Of a stretch of DNA of 64,000 nt, positions 8,352-16,800 are shown in pieces. The position numbers and the translations under genes were made by a program. The notes under the pieces are model-generated. The model was not told the DNA's origin, searched no databases, and saw only the letters and a list, made by a program, of their open reading frames with translations. The DNA comes from Streptomyces sp. HUAS CB01 (lineage in GTDB: Bacteria; Actinomycetota; Actinomycetes; Streptomycetales; Streptomycetaceae), in assembly GCF_030406905.1 (NCBI RefSeq), contig NZ_CP129137.1, positions 4,112,001-4,176,000 on the forward strand, read 5' to 3'. Position 1 is the stretch's first letter; each line of letters opens with the position of its first letter.

Positions 8352-9476
8352 TCAGTCCTCCTTGCCGGTGGTGCCGGTGGTGCCGGTGGTCCCGTTCGTG
8401 CTCGTGTCGCGGGCGGCGGCCACGGCCGGGTGGACCGGGGCGTCCGGGACCCCGGCGGGCCGCAGGTTGGCGAACTCCTTGCGCAGCACCGGCACGACCT
8501 CCTCGCCGAGGATGTCGAGCTGCTCCAGGACGGTCTTCAGCGGAAGTCCCGCGTGGTCCATCAGGAACAGCTGGCGCTGGTAGTCGCCGACGACCTCACG
8601 GAAGCCGAGGGTCCGCTCGATGACCTGCTGCGGGGAGCCGACCGTCAGCGGCGTCTGCTCGGTGAAGTCCTCCAGCGACGGGCCGTGCCCGTAGACGGGG
8701 GCGTTGTCGAAGTACGGGCGGAACTCCCTGACCGCGTCCTGGGAGTTCCTGCGCATGAACACCTGGCCGCCGAGGCCGACTACGGCCTGCTCCGGCGTGC
8801 CGTGCCCGTAGTGCGCGTACCGCTTGCGGTAGAGCGCGACCATCCGCCTGGTGTGCTCCGCCGGCCAGAAGATGTTGTTGTGGAAGAAGCCGTCGCCGTA
8901 GTACGCGGCCTGCTCGGCGATCTCCGGCGAGCGGATCGAGCCGTGCCACACGAACGGCGGGACGCCGTCCAGCGGCCGCGGGGTGGAGGTGAAGCCCTGC
9001 AGCGGTGTGCGGAACTTGCCCTCCCAGTCGACGACGTCCTCCCTCCACAGCTTGTGGAGCAGGGCGTAGTTCTCGATGGCGAGCGGGATGCCCTGACGGA
9101 TGTCCTGGCCGAACCACGGATAGACCGGCCCGGTGTTGCCGCGGCCCATCATCAGGTCGACGCGGCCGTCCGCCAGGTGCTGGAGCATCGCGTAGTCCTC
9201 GGCGATCTTCACCGGGTCGTTGGTGGTGATCAGCGTCGTCGAGGTGGACAGGATCAGGTTCTCGGTCCGCGCCGCGATGTGTCCCAGCATCGTCGTCGGG
9301 GACGACGGCACGAACGGCGGGTTGTGGTGCTCGCCGGTCGCGAAGACGTCCAGGCCGACCTCTTCGGCCTTCAGCGCGATGGCGACCGTCGCCTTGATCC
9401 GCTCGTTCTCGGTCGGGGTGCGACCGTTGGTGGGATCGGTGGTCACGTCACCGACGGTGAAGATTCCGAACTGCAT
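8352..9476 (-). CDS. LLM-class flavin-dependent monooxygenase (CE1758-like)
   Basis: A 374-aa bacterial luciferase-like oxidoreductase (TIM-barrel, FMNH2/F420-type family). It starts MQFGIFTVGDV and contains the family features FATGEHHNPPFVPSSP and LMMGRGNTGPVYPWFG. The C-terminus ends in a GTTGTTGTTG repeat encoded by ggtgccggtggt-type triplets (about 8358-8395). It sits upstream of, and is probably co-transcribed with, the FMN reductase gene. The reaction is presumably monooxygenation with reduced flavin; the substrate is not recognisable. Confidence 0.88.
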   Translation of the reverse strand: MQFGIFTVGDVTTDPTNGRTPTENERIKATVAIALKAEEVGLDVFATGEHHNPPFVPSSPTTMLGHIAARTENLILSTSTTLITTNDPVKIAEDYAMLQHLADGRVDLMMGRGNTGPVYPWFGQDIRQGIPLAIENYALLHKLWREDVVDWEGKFRTPLQGFTSTPRPLDGVPPFVWHGSIRSPEIAEQAAYYGDGFFHNNIFWPAEHTRRMVALYRKRYAHYGHGTPEQAVVGLGGQVFMRRNSQDAVREFRPYFDNAPVYGHGPSLEDFTEQTPLTVGSPQQVIERTLGFREVVGDYQRQLFLMDHAGLPLKTVLEQLDILGEEVVPVLRKEFANLRPAGVPDAPVHPAVAAARDTSTNGTTGTTGTTGKED

Positions 9477-9611
9477 CGCGCTTCGCCTCCAGGGTCCAGT
9501 TGGTTGAATCTTAAACTGTCATCTGGAACGGACGCCACCCCGGGACTATTCCGCCCTTACGCTGGAGGCCCCGGAGCGCCGTGCCCGGGCCCGGGCCGGG
9601 AGGATGCGCCG

Positions 9612-9764
9612 ATGAGTGAGACCGTGCGCGAGAGCGAGCGCGAGAGCGAGCGCTGGAAGGAGCGCGGCGTCGCGCTGCGCGTCTTCGTGTACGTCTTCGC
9701 CACACACGCCTTCGCGGGCTTCGTCTGGCTGCTCTTCTACGTGGGGCAGAACGCCCAGAAGTGA
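9612..9764 (+). CDS. Small single-pass membrane protein (DUF6126-like)
   Basis: A 50-residue protein with a charged N-terminus rich in Glu/Arg/Ser repeats (residues 4-18), then one hydrophobic segment (about residues 23-45, FVYVFATHAFAGFVWLLFYV) and a short polar tail. It starts at the ATG at 9612, divergent from the monooxygenase gene. The pattern KERGVALR followed by FATH..AGFVWLLFYVG resembles the DUF6126 family of Streptomyces; I make this match from memory. Function unknown. Confidence 0.7.
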   Translation: MSETVRESERESERWKERGVALRVFVYVFATHAFAGFVWLLFYVGQNAQK

Positions 9765-9997
9765 TCAGCGGCGTACTTCGGGGCGCGCTCGGGATCGATG
9801 CCCTGCGAGTAGCCGGCGGGTACGGCACTCACACCGCTCTGCTCCCTTCGCAGGCGCGGGAGTGACGTCACGGATCCACGTGCCCACGGGCATTCCCGGG
9901 GGCAGGCGCTTCCGCGCGTCCTGATCGCCCGATCGCGGACACTGCTCGATCCGGCGTTCGAGATGACCGCACCGCGTGCACGGAGGCCCGGAAGTGA

Positions 9998-11239
9998 TCA
10001 GCCACCCGACGCGGGCGCCACGGCCCCGTCCGTGGCGGACGCCCCCCTCTCCGCGCCTCTCGGCGGCCGCGGCCGAGGGCTGTGGCGGAGCCAGGACCCG
10101 ACCCTGTGGACCGCGGGCTCGGTCCAGCGGGCGGCGAGCGGCCCCAGGATCACCAGGATCAGGACGTACGCGGTGGCCAGCGGCACCACACGCGGCTCGG
10201 TGGCGGCCGCCAGTCCGGCGATGACGATGGAGAACTCGCCGCGGGCCACCAGCGTGCCGCCCGCCCGGAGCCGGCCGCGCGGGCCGATGCCGGCGCGGCG
10301 GGCCGCGTACCAGCCGGTCGCGACCTTGGTCAGACTGGTGACCACCGCCAGCAGCAGCGCCGGCAGCAGCACCGGGGGGATGGCCGTCGGATCGGTCGAC
10401 AGCCCGAAGAACACGAAGAAGACCGCTGCGAAGAGGTCCCGGAGCGGGGCGAGCAGCCGCCGCGCACCCTCCGCCACCTCGCCCGACAGCGCGATGCCCA
10501 CCAGGAACGCGCCCACCGCAGCCGACACCTGCAGTTCCTGCGCCACGCCGGCGACCAGCAGGGTGAGGCCCAGCACGACCAGCAGCAGCATCTCCGGGTC
10601 GTCCGAGGAGACCGCCCGGCTGAGGTGTCTGCCGTGGCGGACCGCGAGGAGGAGGACGAAGGAGACCGTGCCGACGGCGATCAGCAGGGTGATGCTGCCG
10701 CCGGCCAGGCCGAGTCCCGCGAGCAGCGCGGTCAGCAGGGGCAGGTACACGGCCATCGACAGGTCCTCGATGACCAGGACGCCGAGGATCACCGGCGTCT
10801 CGCGGTTGCCGAGCCGCCCGAGGTCCGTGAGGATCTTCGCGATCACGCCCGAGGACGAGATCCAGGTGACGCCGGCGAGCGCCACGGCCCCCACCGGCCC
10901 CCAGCCGAGCAGCAGCGCTGCCGCGGCCCCCGGCGGGGCGTTGAGCAGGAAGTCCACGACGCCCGAGGGGTACTGGGTGCGCAGACTGGTCACCAGTTCG
11001 GACGCGCTGTACTCGAGACCGAGCAGCAGGAGCAGCAGGATCACGCCGATCTCGGCGCCGACGGCGATGAAGTCCCCGCTGGCGCTGAGCGGCAGCAGCC
11101 CGCCCTCGCCGAAGGCGAGCCCGGCCAGCAGATAGAGGGGGATCGGGGACAGGCCGAAACGTCCGGCGAACCGGCCGATCAGCCCCAGGGTGAGGATGAT
11201 CCCGCCGAGTTCGATGAGAAGCATGGTCGTGTCGTGCAC
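9998..11239 (-). CDS. CPA2-family cation:proton antiporter
   Basis: A 413-aa membrane protein with about 12-13 hydrophobic segments, of the KefB/KhtU (CPA2) type. It begins MHDTTMLLIELGGIILTLGL and ends in a hydrophilic tail after the last membrane segment, with no RCK domain of its own. The missing regulatory domain is supplied by the small gene 2 bases upstream, as in KhtTU/AmhMT-type K+/H+ antiporters. It probably exports K+ (or NH4+/Na+) in exchange for protons at the membrane; the ion is inferred. Confidence 0.87.
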   Translation of the reverse strand: MHDTTMLLIELGGIILTLGLIGRFAGRFGLSPIPLYLLAGLAFGEGGLLPLSASGDFIAVGAEIGVILLLLLLGLEYSASELVTSLRTQYPSGVVDFLLNAPPGAAAALLLGWGPVGAVALAGVTWISSSGVIAKILTDLGRLGNRETPVILGVLVIEDLSMAVYLPLLTALLAGLGLAGGSITLLIAVGTVSFVLLLAVRHGRHLSRAVSSDDPEMLLLVVLGLTLLVAGVAQELQVSAAVGAFLVGIALSGEVAEGARRLLAPLRDLFAAVFFVFFGLSTDPTAIPPVLLPALLLAVVTSLTKVATGWYAARRAGIGPRGRLRAGGTLVARGEFSIVIAGLAAATEPRVVPLATAYVLILVILGPLAARWTEPAVHRVGSWLRHSPRPRPPRGAERGASATDGAVAPASGG

Positions 11240-11241
11240 GG

Positions 11242-11745
11242 TCAGCCCCCGGCTCCGGAGTCGGCGGGGTCGTCTCCGGAGCCCGCGACGATCTCGGCGA
11301 GCGCGTCCACGCCCTCCCGGGTGCCGACCACCACGAGCGTGTCACCGATCATCAGCCGGAAGCCCGGCCCCGGGGAGGGGTGCACACTGCTCGGGCGGCG
11401 GACGGCGACGATCGACGCGCCCGTGCGGGTACGGGCCCGGGTGTCGCCCAGCGGCCGTCCCGCGTACACGGACCGGGACGTGACGGGGATGTGCTCGGTC
11501 ACCAGGTCGAGCCCGTCCGTGCGCACGCCCTCGACGGGGGACGGGGCCAGCAGGCGGGCGAGCGCACCGGCCTCCTCGGGCGTGAGCGGCACGGACGCCT
11601 CGGACTCGTCGGGGTCGTCCGTTGAGTAGAAGCCGAGGAACCGCCGGCCGTCCTGGTGGACGACCAGCGAGAGGTGGTGACCGCTCTCCGAGGTGAAGTC
11701 GTACTGCGTGCCGACGCCCGGCAGGGGAGTGCGTCGCGTGGCCAT
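11242..11745 (-). CDS. TrkA-C (RCK_C) regulatory subunit of the antiporter (KhtT-like)
   Basis: This is 167 aa from the ATG at 11745 (MATRRTPLPGVGTQYDF), the usual start of this family. The N-terminal half resembles the KhtT-like domain (GVGTQYDFTSESGHHLSLVVHQDGRRFLGFY) and the C-terminal half is an RCK_C domain with GDTLVVVGTREGVDALAEIV. It is followed 2 bases later by the antiporter gene, so both are one operon. RCK_C domains bind small ligands (nucleotides) and gate the antiporter. A longer reading frame upstream is unsupported by family comparison. Confidence 0.85.
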   Translation of the reverse strand: MATRRTPLPGVGTQYDFTSESGHHLSLVVHQDGRRFLGFYSTDDPDESEASVPLTPEEAGALARLLAPSPVEGVRTDGLDLVTEHIPVTSRSVYAGRPLGDTRARTRTGASIVAVRRPSSVHPSPGPGFRLMIGDTLVVVGTREGVDALAEIVAGSGDDPADSGAGG

Positions 11746-11973
11746 GGCTGCCTCCCGGAGCCGGGTCGGACGACGAGCGTCGGACGACGAGGCGGACGTG
11801 GCGGGGCCTGGGCCCGGGGCTGGTTCTTCCTTCATTGTTACGTGATCTTGGAGGCGCCGCGCGCCGGTGCCCCGCCCCGGTGACCGGTGCCCCCGTCCCC
11901 GCGAACGGGCCGGTGACCGGTGTCTCATCCCCACGAACTGGCGTTCACCTGCGCGGACAGTAGAGTCCGGTCC

Positions 11974-13218
11974 GTGAATTCCGACCCCCGCCCCGCCGTC
12001 TCCGTCGTCGGGATCGGCGCCGACGGCTGGGACGGACTGCCCGAGAACTCCCGTGCCGCGCTGCGCGCCGCCGACGTGCTCGTCGGCGGCCCGCGCCAGC
12101 TCGCACTGCTGCCCCCCGCCGAGTGCGCCGGTGAGCGGGTGCCGTGGCCGTCACCGCTGCGACCGGCGGTGCCCGCGCTGCTCGCCGCGCACACCGGCCG
12201 CCGCCTGGCCGTCCTCGCGAGCGGCGACCCCATGTTCTACGGCATCGGCCGCACGCTCACCGAGATCGCCGGCGCCGACGCGCTGCGCGTGCTGCCGCAT
12301 CCGTCCTCCGTCTCGTACGCCTGTGCCCGGCTCGGCCTGCCCGTGGAGGAGACCGAGGTCGTGACGCTGGTCGGCAGGCCGGCCGCCGCGCTCGCCGCCG
12401 CGCTGCACCACGGCCGGCGGCTGCTGGTGCTGAGCGCCGGCGCGGACACCCCGGCCGAAGTGGCGGCGCTGCTGACCGCGAAGGGCTTCGGCCCCAGCCG
12501 GATGACGGTGCTGGAACAGCTGGGCTCCGAGCGGGAGCGCCGGGTCGCCGGCCTCGCGGAGACCTGGCGGCACCCGCCGGGCGATCCCCTCAACGTCATC
12601 GCCGTCGACTGCGTGCGCGCCCCCGGAGCGCTGCGGCTCGGCGCCGTCCCCGGACTGCCGGACGAGGCGTACGAGAGCGACGGCCAGCTGACCAAGCGCC
12701 ATGTCCGGGCCGCGACGCTCGCCGCGCTCGCCCCCGCGCCGGGCGAACTGCTGTGGGACGTCGGCGGCGGCTCCGGCTCGATCGCGATCGAGTGGATGCG
12801 TACGCACCGGTCGTGCCGGGCGGTGACGGTCGAGCGGGACGCGGAACGGGCGCGGCGCATCGCACTCAACGCGGAGTCGCTCGGCGTGCCCGGACTGCGG
12901 GTCGTCAGGGCGGCGGCTCCGGACGGGCTGGCCGGACTGCCCGTGCCCGACGCGGTGTTCATCGGCGGCGGGCTCACCGCGCCGGGACTGCTCGACGCCT
13001 GCTGGGACGCGCTCCCGGAGGGCGGACGGCTCGTGGCGAACACCGTGACGCTCGAGTCGGAGGCGCTGCTGGCGGAGCGCCGCCGGCGGCACGGCGGCGA
13101 GCTGGTGCGGCTCGCCGTGGCGCACGCCGTGCCCGTGGGCGGTTTCACCGGCTGGCGGCAGGCGATGCCCGTCACGCAATGGTCCGTCACCAAATCCCCT
13201 GCAGGAGAACCCTCATGA
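11974..13218 (+). CDS. cobL: Precorrin-6Y C5,15-methyltransferase (decarboxylating), CobL
   Basis: A 414-aa two-domain enzyme that methylates C5 and C15 of precorrin-6Y and decarboxylates the C12 acetate, giving precorrin-8X. The CbiE-like tetrapyrrole methyltransferase domain (about 1-210) shows VGIGADGW and ASGDPMFYGIG. The CbiT-like domain (about 225-414) shows the SAM-binding motif LLWDVGGGSGSIAIEW. I chose the GTG at 11974 because the preceding in-frame residues do not resemble the family. It overlaps cobM by 4 bases. It is divergent from the antiporter operon. Confidence 0.93.
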   Translation: MNSDPRPAVSVVGIGADGWDGLPENSRAALRAADVLVGGPRQLALLPPAECAGERVPWPSPLRPAVPALLAAHTGRRLAVLASGDPMFYGIGRTLTEIAGADALRVLPHPSSVSYACARLGLPVEETEVVTLVGRPAAALAAALHHGRRLLVLSAGADTPAEVAALLTAKGFGPSRMTVLEQLGSERERRVAGLAETWRHPPGDPLNVIAVDCVRAPGALRLGAVPGLPDEAYESDGQLTKRHVRAATLAALAPAPGELLWDVGGGSGSIAIEWMRTHRSCRAVTVERDAERARRIALNAESLGVPGLRVVRAAAPDGLAGLPVPDAVFIGGGLTAPGLLDACWDALPEGGRLVANTVTLESEALLAERRRRHGGELVRLAVAHAVPVGGFTGWRQAMPVTQWSVTKSPAGEPS

Positions 13219-13964
13219 CCGTCCACTTCATCGGTGCGGGCCCCGGTGCCGCCGATCTGATCACCGTGCGCGGCGCCCGGACGCTCGCGTCGTGCCGGGT
13301 CTGTCTCTACGCGGGCTCGCTCGTCCCCGCCGAACTCCTCGCCGAATGCCCGCCGGACGCCCGTCTCGTGGACACCGCGAACCTCGATCTGGACGCGATC
13401 ACCGCGGAGTTCGTCCGCGCCCACGAGGAGGGCCACGACGTGGCCCGGCTGCACTCCGGCGACCCGTCCGTCTTCAGCGCCGTGGCGGAGCAGATGCGGC
13501 GGCTCGACGCCGCGGGCATTCCGTACGAGGTCGTCCCGGGCGTTCCGGCGTTCGCGGCCGCTGCGGCCGCGCTGAAGCGGGAGCTGACGGTGCCGACCGT
13601 CGGCCAGACGGTCGTCCTGACCCGTGTCGCCCAGCAGGCCACCCCCATGCCCGAGGGCGAGGACCTGGCCACTCTGGGACGCAGCGGTGCCCTGCTCGTC
13701 CTGCACCTCGCCGCCCGCTACGTCGACCGTGTGGTCGCCGAACTGCTGCCGCACTACGGGCCGGACTGCCCCGCCGCCGTGGTGGCCATGGCCAGCCGCC
13801 CGGACGAACTGATCCTGCGCGGCACGCTCGACGAGATCGCCGGCCTGACGAAGGAGGCGGGCGTCACGAAGACCGCGGTCATCCTGGTGGGCCGCACCCT
13901 GGCGGCCTCCCAGTTCCGCGACAGCCACCTGTACGACCCGGCGCGGGACCGGCACGTCTGCTGA
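13215..13964 (+). CDS. cobM: Precorrin-4 C11-methyltransferase, CobM
   Basis: A 249-aa tetrapyrrole methylase that transfers a methyl group from SAM to C11 of precorrin-4. The family signatures MTVHFIGAGPGAADLITVRG (start) and HSGDPSVFSAV (about residues 80-90) are clear, and the order cobL-cobM is common in actinobacteria. It overlaps cobL by ATGA, so it is co-translated. Confidence 0.94.
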   Translation: MTVHFIGAGPGAADLITVRGARTLASCRVCLYAGSLVPAELLAECPPDARLVDTANLDLDAITAEFVRAHEEGHDVARLHSGDPSVFSAVAEQMRRLDAAGIPYEVVPGVPAFAAAAAALKRELTVPTVGQTVVLTRVAQQATPMPEGEDLATLGRSGALLVLHLAARYVDRVVAELLPHYGPDCPAAVVAMASRPDELILRGTLDEIAGLTKEAGVTKTAVILVGRTLAASQFRDSHLYDPARDRHVC

Positions 13965-13992
13965 GCGCACGGCCGGACTTCTGCCCCTGGTC

Positions 13993-14065
13993 GCGTGCCG
14001 CGGTTCACGCTCGGGGCGTGCCTGCCGGCGAGCTCGTCGAGCGTGCCGCGGTTCACGCTCGGGGC
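13993..14065. repeat. 25-bp direct repeat in the cobM-cobK gap
   Basis: Two exact copies of a 25-base sequence starting gcgtgccgcggttcacgctc lie at 13993-14017 and 14041-14065, a period of 48 bases, between the convergent cobM and cobK stops. The second copy ends just before the cobK stop codon. Confidence 0.8.
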
Positions 14066-14067
14066 CC

Positions 14068-14814
14068 TTACCCCGGCGCCTGCCGCAGCTCCGTCACCCG
14101 GGCCAGCGCCTCCTCCACCCCCGTCACCGTGGGGACGCCCTCGGGCGTGGGCGGACGGCGGACCACGACGACAGGGACACCCGCCTCGCGGGCCGCGGTG
14201 AGCTTGGGGGAGGTCGCCGCGGCGCCGCTGTCCTTGGTCACCAGGACGTCGACGGCATGGTCGGCGAGCAGCCTCCGCTCGCCGTCGAGCGTGAAGGGGC
14301 CGCGGTCCAGGAGCACCCGCATCCGCGCGGGGTGCGGCGGCTCCGGCGGGTCCACGGAGCGGACCAGGAACCACAGGTCGTCGAGGTGCGCGAAGGACGC
14401 CAGTCCCATGCGGCCGGTCGTCAGGAAGACCCGGCGCCCCAGTGAGGGAAGCGCCTCGGCCGCCTGTGCGAGGGAGTCGACCGGGTGCCAGTCGTCGCCC
14501 GCGCCCGGGACCCACCCGGGCCGCCGCAGCGCGAGCAGGGGAACATGGGCCTGGTCCGCGGCGTGCGCCGCGTGGAAACTGATCGTCCCGGCGAAAGGAT
14601 GGGTGGCGTCGATGAGCACGTCCACCTGGTGCTCCCGCAGCCAGGCGGCGAGGCCCTCCGTCCCGCCGAAGCCGCCGATCCGTACCTCGCCGCGGGGCAG
14701 TCTGGGTGCCGCGACCCGTCCCGCGAGCGACGTGGTCACCCGCTCCCCGCGCGCGTGCAGCGACTCGGCGAGGGTGCGCGCCTCCGTCGTACCGCCGAGG
14801 ACCAGGACGTGCAC
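14068..14814 (-). CDS. cobK: Precorrin-6A reductase, CobK
   Basis: A 248-aa NADPH-dependent reductase that converts precorrin-6A to precorrin-6B (dihydroprecorrin-6). The N-terminus HVLVLGGTTEARTLAESL and the motif DATHPFAGTISFHA (about residues 69-82) are diagnostic of CobK/CbiJ. It starts with GTG at 14814, only 11 bases from the divergent cbiD start codon, and runs convergent to cobLM. It belongs to the surrounding corrin-ring pathway. Confidence 0.93.
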   Translation of the reverse strand: MHVLVLGGTTEARTLAESLHARGERVTTSLAGRVAAPRLPRGEVRIGGFGGTEGLAAWLREHQVDVLIDATHPFAGTISFHAAHAADQAHVPLLALRRPGWVPGAGDDWHPVDSLAQAAEALPSLGRRVFLTTGRMGLASFAHLDDLWFLVRSVDPPEPPHPARMRVLLDRGPFTLDGERRLLADHAVDVLVTKDSGAAATSPKLTAAREAGVPVVVVRRPPTPEGVPTVTGVEEALARVTELRQAPG

Positions 14815-14825
14815 GGGGGACCTCC

Positions 14826-15953
14826 ATGAGTGAACCGGCGCCCGTGGGCGGACGCAGCGCCCAACTCAAGCACACGGGTCTCCGGCCCGGCTGGACCACC
14901 GGGGCCTGTGCCACCGCCGCGACGACCGCCGCCTACACCGCGCTGCTCACCGGCGACTTCCCGGACCCGGTGACGATCACCCTGCCCAAGGGCCGGACGC
15001 CCGCGTTCGCGCTGGCCGCGGAGGAGCTGGGGAACGGGAGCGCGACGGCGGCCGTGGTGAAGGACGCCGGGGACGACCCGGACGTCACGCACGGCGCGCT
15101 GATCCGGGCGACCGTACGGGTCCTGCCCGCCGGTTCGGGGGTGGTGTTCCGCGCCGGGCCGGGCGTCGGCACCGTCACCCGACCCGGGCTGCCGCTCGGC
15201 GTCGGCGAGCCGGCGATCAATCCGGTGCCCCGGCAGATGATGCGCGACCACGTCGCGGAGGTCGCCTCCCGGCACGGCGGCGCGGGCGACGTCGAGATCA
15301 CGGTCTCCGTCGACCACGGCGAGGAGATCGCGCGGTCCACCTGGAACCCGAGGCTCGGCATTCTCGGTGGACTGTCCGTCCTGGGCACCACCGGCGTCGT
15401 GGTGCCCTACTCCTGCTCCGCCTGGATCGACTCGATCCGCCGCGGCGTGGACGTGGCGCGGGCGGCGGGACGCACCCATCTCGCCGGGTGCACGGGCTCG
15501 ACCTCGGAGAGGACGGCCGTGGCCCTGTACGGGCTGCCCGAGGACGCCCTGCTGGACATGGGCGACTTCGCGGGCGCGGTGCTCAAGTACGTCCGCAGGC
15601 ACCCCGTCGAGCGGCTCACCGTCTGCGGCGGCTTCGCGAAACTGTCCAAACTGGCGGCCGGCCACATGGATCTGCACTCCGCCCGCTCCCAGGTGGACAA
15701 GGGCTTCCTCGCGGAGCTGGCCCGCCGGGGAGGGGCGGACGAGGAGCTGGCGGCCGAGGTCGCCGCCGCCAACACCGGCCTCGCGGCGCTCCAGTCGTGC
15801 GCGGCCCGCGGCGTCCCGCTCGGCGATCTCGTGGCCGCGACGGCCCGCGACCAGGCGCTGGAGGTGCTGCGGGGCGCGCCGGTCACGGTGGACGTCGTGT
15901 GCGTCGACCGTGCGGGCACGGTGGTCGGCCGCTCGACGCCGAAGGGGCCCTGA
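14826..15953 (+). CDS. cbiD: Cobalt-precorrin-5B C1-methyltransferase, CbiD
   Basis: A 375-aa SAM-dependent enzyme that methylates C1 of the corrin ring. The N-terminal GLRPGWTTGACATAATTAAY is the CbiD hallmark, and the Gly-rich core GGLSVLGTTGVVVPYSCSAW is present. I chose the ATG at 14826 (MSEPAPVGG). CbiD is the anaerobic-pathway C1 methylase, here found among genes that include the oxygen-dependent CobG and CobN, so it probably stands in for CobF. A strong bidirectional terminator follows. Confidence 0.93.
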   Translation: MSEPAPVGGRSAQLKHTGLRPGWTTGACATAATTAAYTALLTGDFPDPVTITLPKGRTPAFALAAEELGNGSATAAVVKDAGDDPDVTHGALIRATVRVLPAGSGVVFRAGPGVGTVTRPGLPLGVGEPAINPVPRQMMRDHVAEVASRHGGAGDVEITVSVDHGEEIARSTWNPRLGILGGLSVLGTTGVVVPYSCSAWIDSIRRGVDVARAAGRTHLAGCTGSTSERTAVALYGLPEDALLDMGDFAGAVLKYVRRHPVERLTVCGGFAKLSKLAAGHMDLHSARSQVDKGFLAELARRGGADEELAAEVAAANTGLAALQSCAARGVPLGDLVAATARDQALEVLRGAPVTVDVVCVDRAGTVVGRSTPKGP

Positions 15954-16001
15954 GCAGGCGCGAGCCGGTGGCGCGGACGCGAGCCACGGGCCTCGGAACA
16001 C

Positions 16002-16036
16002 GACGGCCGCCGGGGCTCGGTGCCCCGGCGGCCGTC
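16002..16036. terminator. Bidirectional terminator between cbiD and wrbA
   Basis: A perfect hairpin with 15-bp arms (gacggccgccggggc) and a 5-base loop lies between the convergent stops of cbiD (15953) and wrbA (16077). Confidence 0.75.
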
Positions 16037-16076
16037 TTCGTGGGGCGTCCCCCGGTCCCCTGCTCCGTCTCGGCGC

Positions 16077-16673
16077 TCAGTCGCTCAGTCGCGCAGCGAT
16101 CTTCGCCAGCCGCTCGCCCTGGTAGCGCGCGGCCTCGAGCGTCTCGTCGGCCGGGGCACCGGCGCCGCCCGGGTGGGACGTGCCGTAGGGGTTGCCGCCC
16201 GCGCCGTACACCACGGGGTTGGTGTAGCCGGGCGAGACGATGATCGAGCCCCAGTGGTGGAGCGTGTTGTACAGCGCGAGCAGGGTGGACTCGTTGCCGC
16301 CGTTCGCGTTGTGGGCGCTGGTGAAGCCCGTGGCCGGCTTGTCGGCCATGACGCCCTGCTGCCACAGCCCGCCGGTGGTGTCGAGGTACTGCTTGAGCTG
16401 CGCCGCGATGTTGCCGAAGCGGGTGGGCGAGCCCAGGGCGTAGGCGTCCGCCCACTCCAGGTCGTCGAGCGTGGCGACCTCGACGTCCTTCGTCGCCTCG
16501 ACGTGCTCCCGCCACGCGGGGTTGGCGTCGATGGCGGAGTCCGGAGCCAGCTCCGGCACCCGGCGCAGGCGCACCTCGGCGCCCGCCTTCTCCGCGCCTT
16601 CGGCGACGGCCTTGGCGAGCTGGTGCACGTTGCCGGTCGACGAGTAGTAGATGACCGCGACCTTGGCGCTCAT
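16077..16673 (-). CDS. wrbA: NAD(P)H:quinone oxidoreductase WrbA-type flavodoxin
   Basis: A 198-aa flavodoxin-fold protein of the WrbA family, an FMN enzyme that reduces quinones by two electrons and limits oxidative stress. The FMN phosphate loop YYSSTGNVHQLA (about residues 9-20), GSPTRFGN and the C-terminal GGNPYGTS are all present. It starts at the ATG at 16673, divergent from a TetR gene with two operator-like palindromes between them, so it is the likely target of that regulator. It splits the cobalamin cluster and has no evident role in it. Confidence 0.92.
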   Translation of the reverse strand: MSAKVAVIYYSSTGNVHQLAKAVAEGAEKAGAEVRLRRVPELAPDSAIDANPAWREHVEATKDVEVATLDDLEWADAYALGSPTRFGNIAAQLKQYLDTTGGLWQQGVMADKPATGFTSAHNANGGNESTLLALYNTLHHWGSIIVSPGYTNPVVYGAGGNPYGTSHPGGAGAPADETLEAARYQGERLAKIAARLSD

Positions 16674-16720
16674 GAGTGGCCCCTTTCCGGGGAGACGGTG
16701 GAATTCCGGAGGACGAGTAA

Positions 16721-16736
16721 GCGGATTGCTATCCGC
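16721..16736. promoter_or_regulatory. Operator-like palindrome 1 (wrbA-proximal)
   Basis: The imperfect palindrome GCGGATTGCTATCCGC lies 48 bases before the wrbA start. It matches a second site 34 bp away, the arrangement expected for TetR dimers controlling both divergent genes. Confidence 0.65.
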
Positions 16737-16754
16737 TTCTCTCGCCGGAGTAAA

Positions 16755-16770
16755 CCGGATAGCTATCCAC
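16755..16770. promoter_or_regulatory. Operator-like palindrome 2 (tetR-proximal)
   Basis: CCGGATAGCTATCCAC shares the GGATxGCTATCC core with site 1. It lies 31 bases before the TetR GTG start. Probable TetR operator mediating autoregulation. Confidence 0.65.
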
Positions 16771-16800
16771 TTGGCAAGTGGGTCCGGTAACCTCGGCGAG

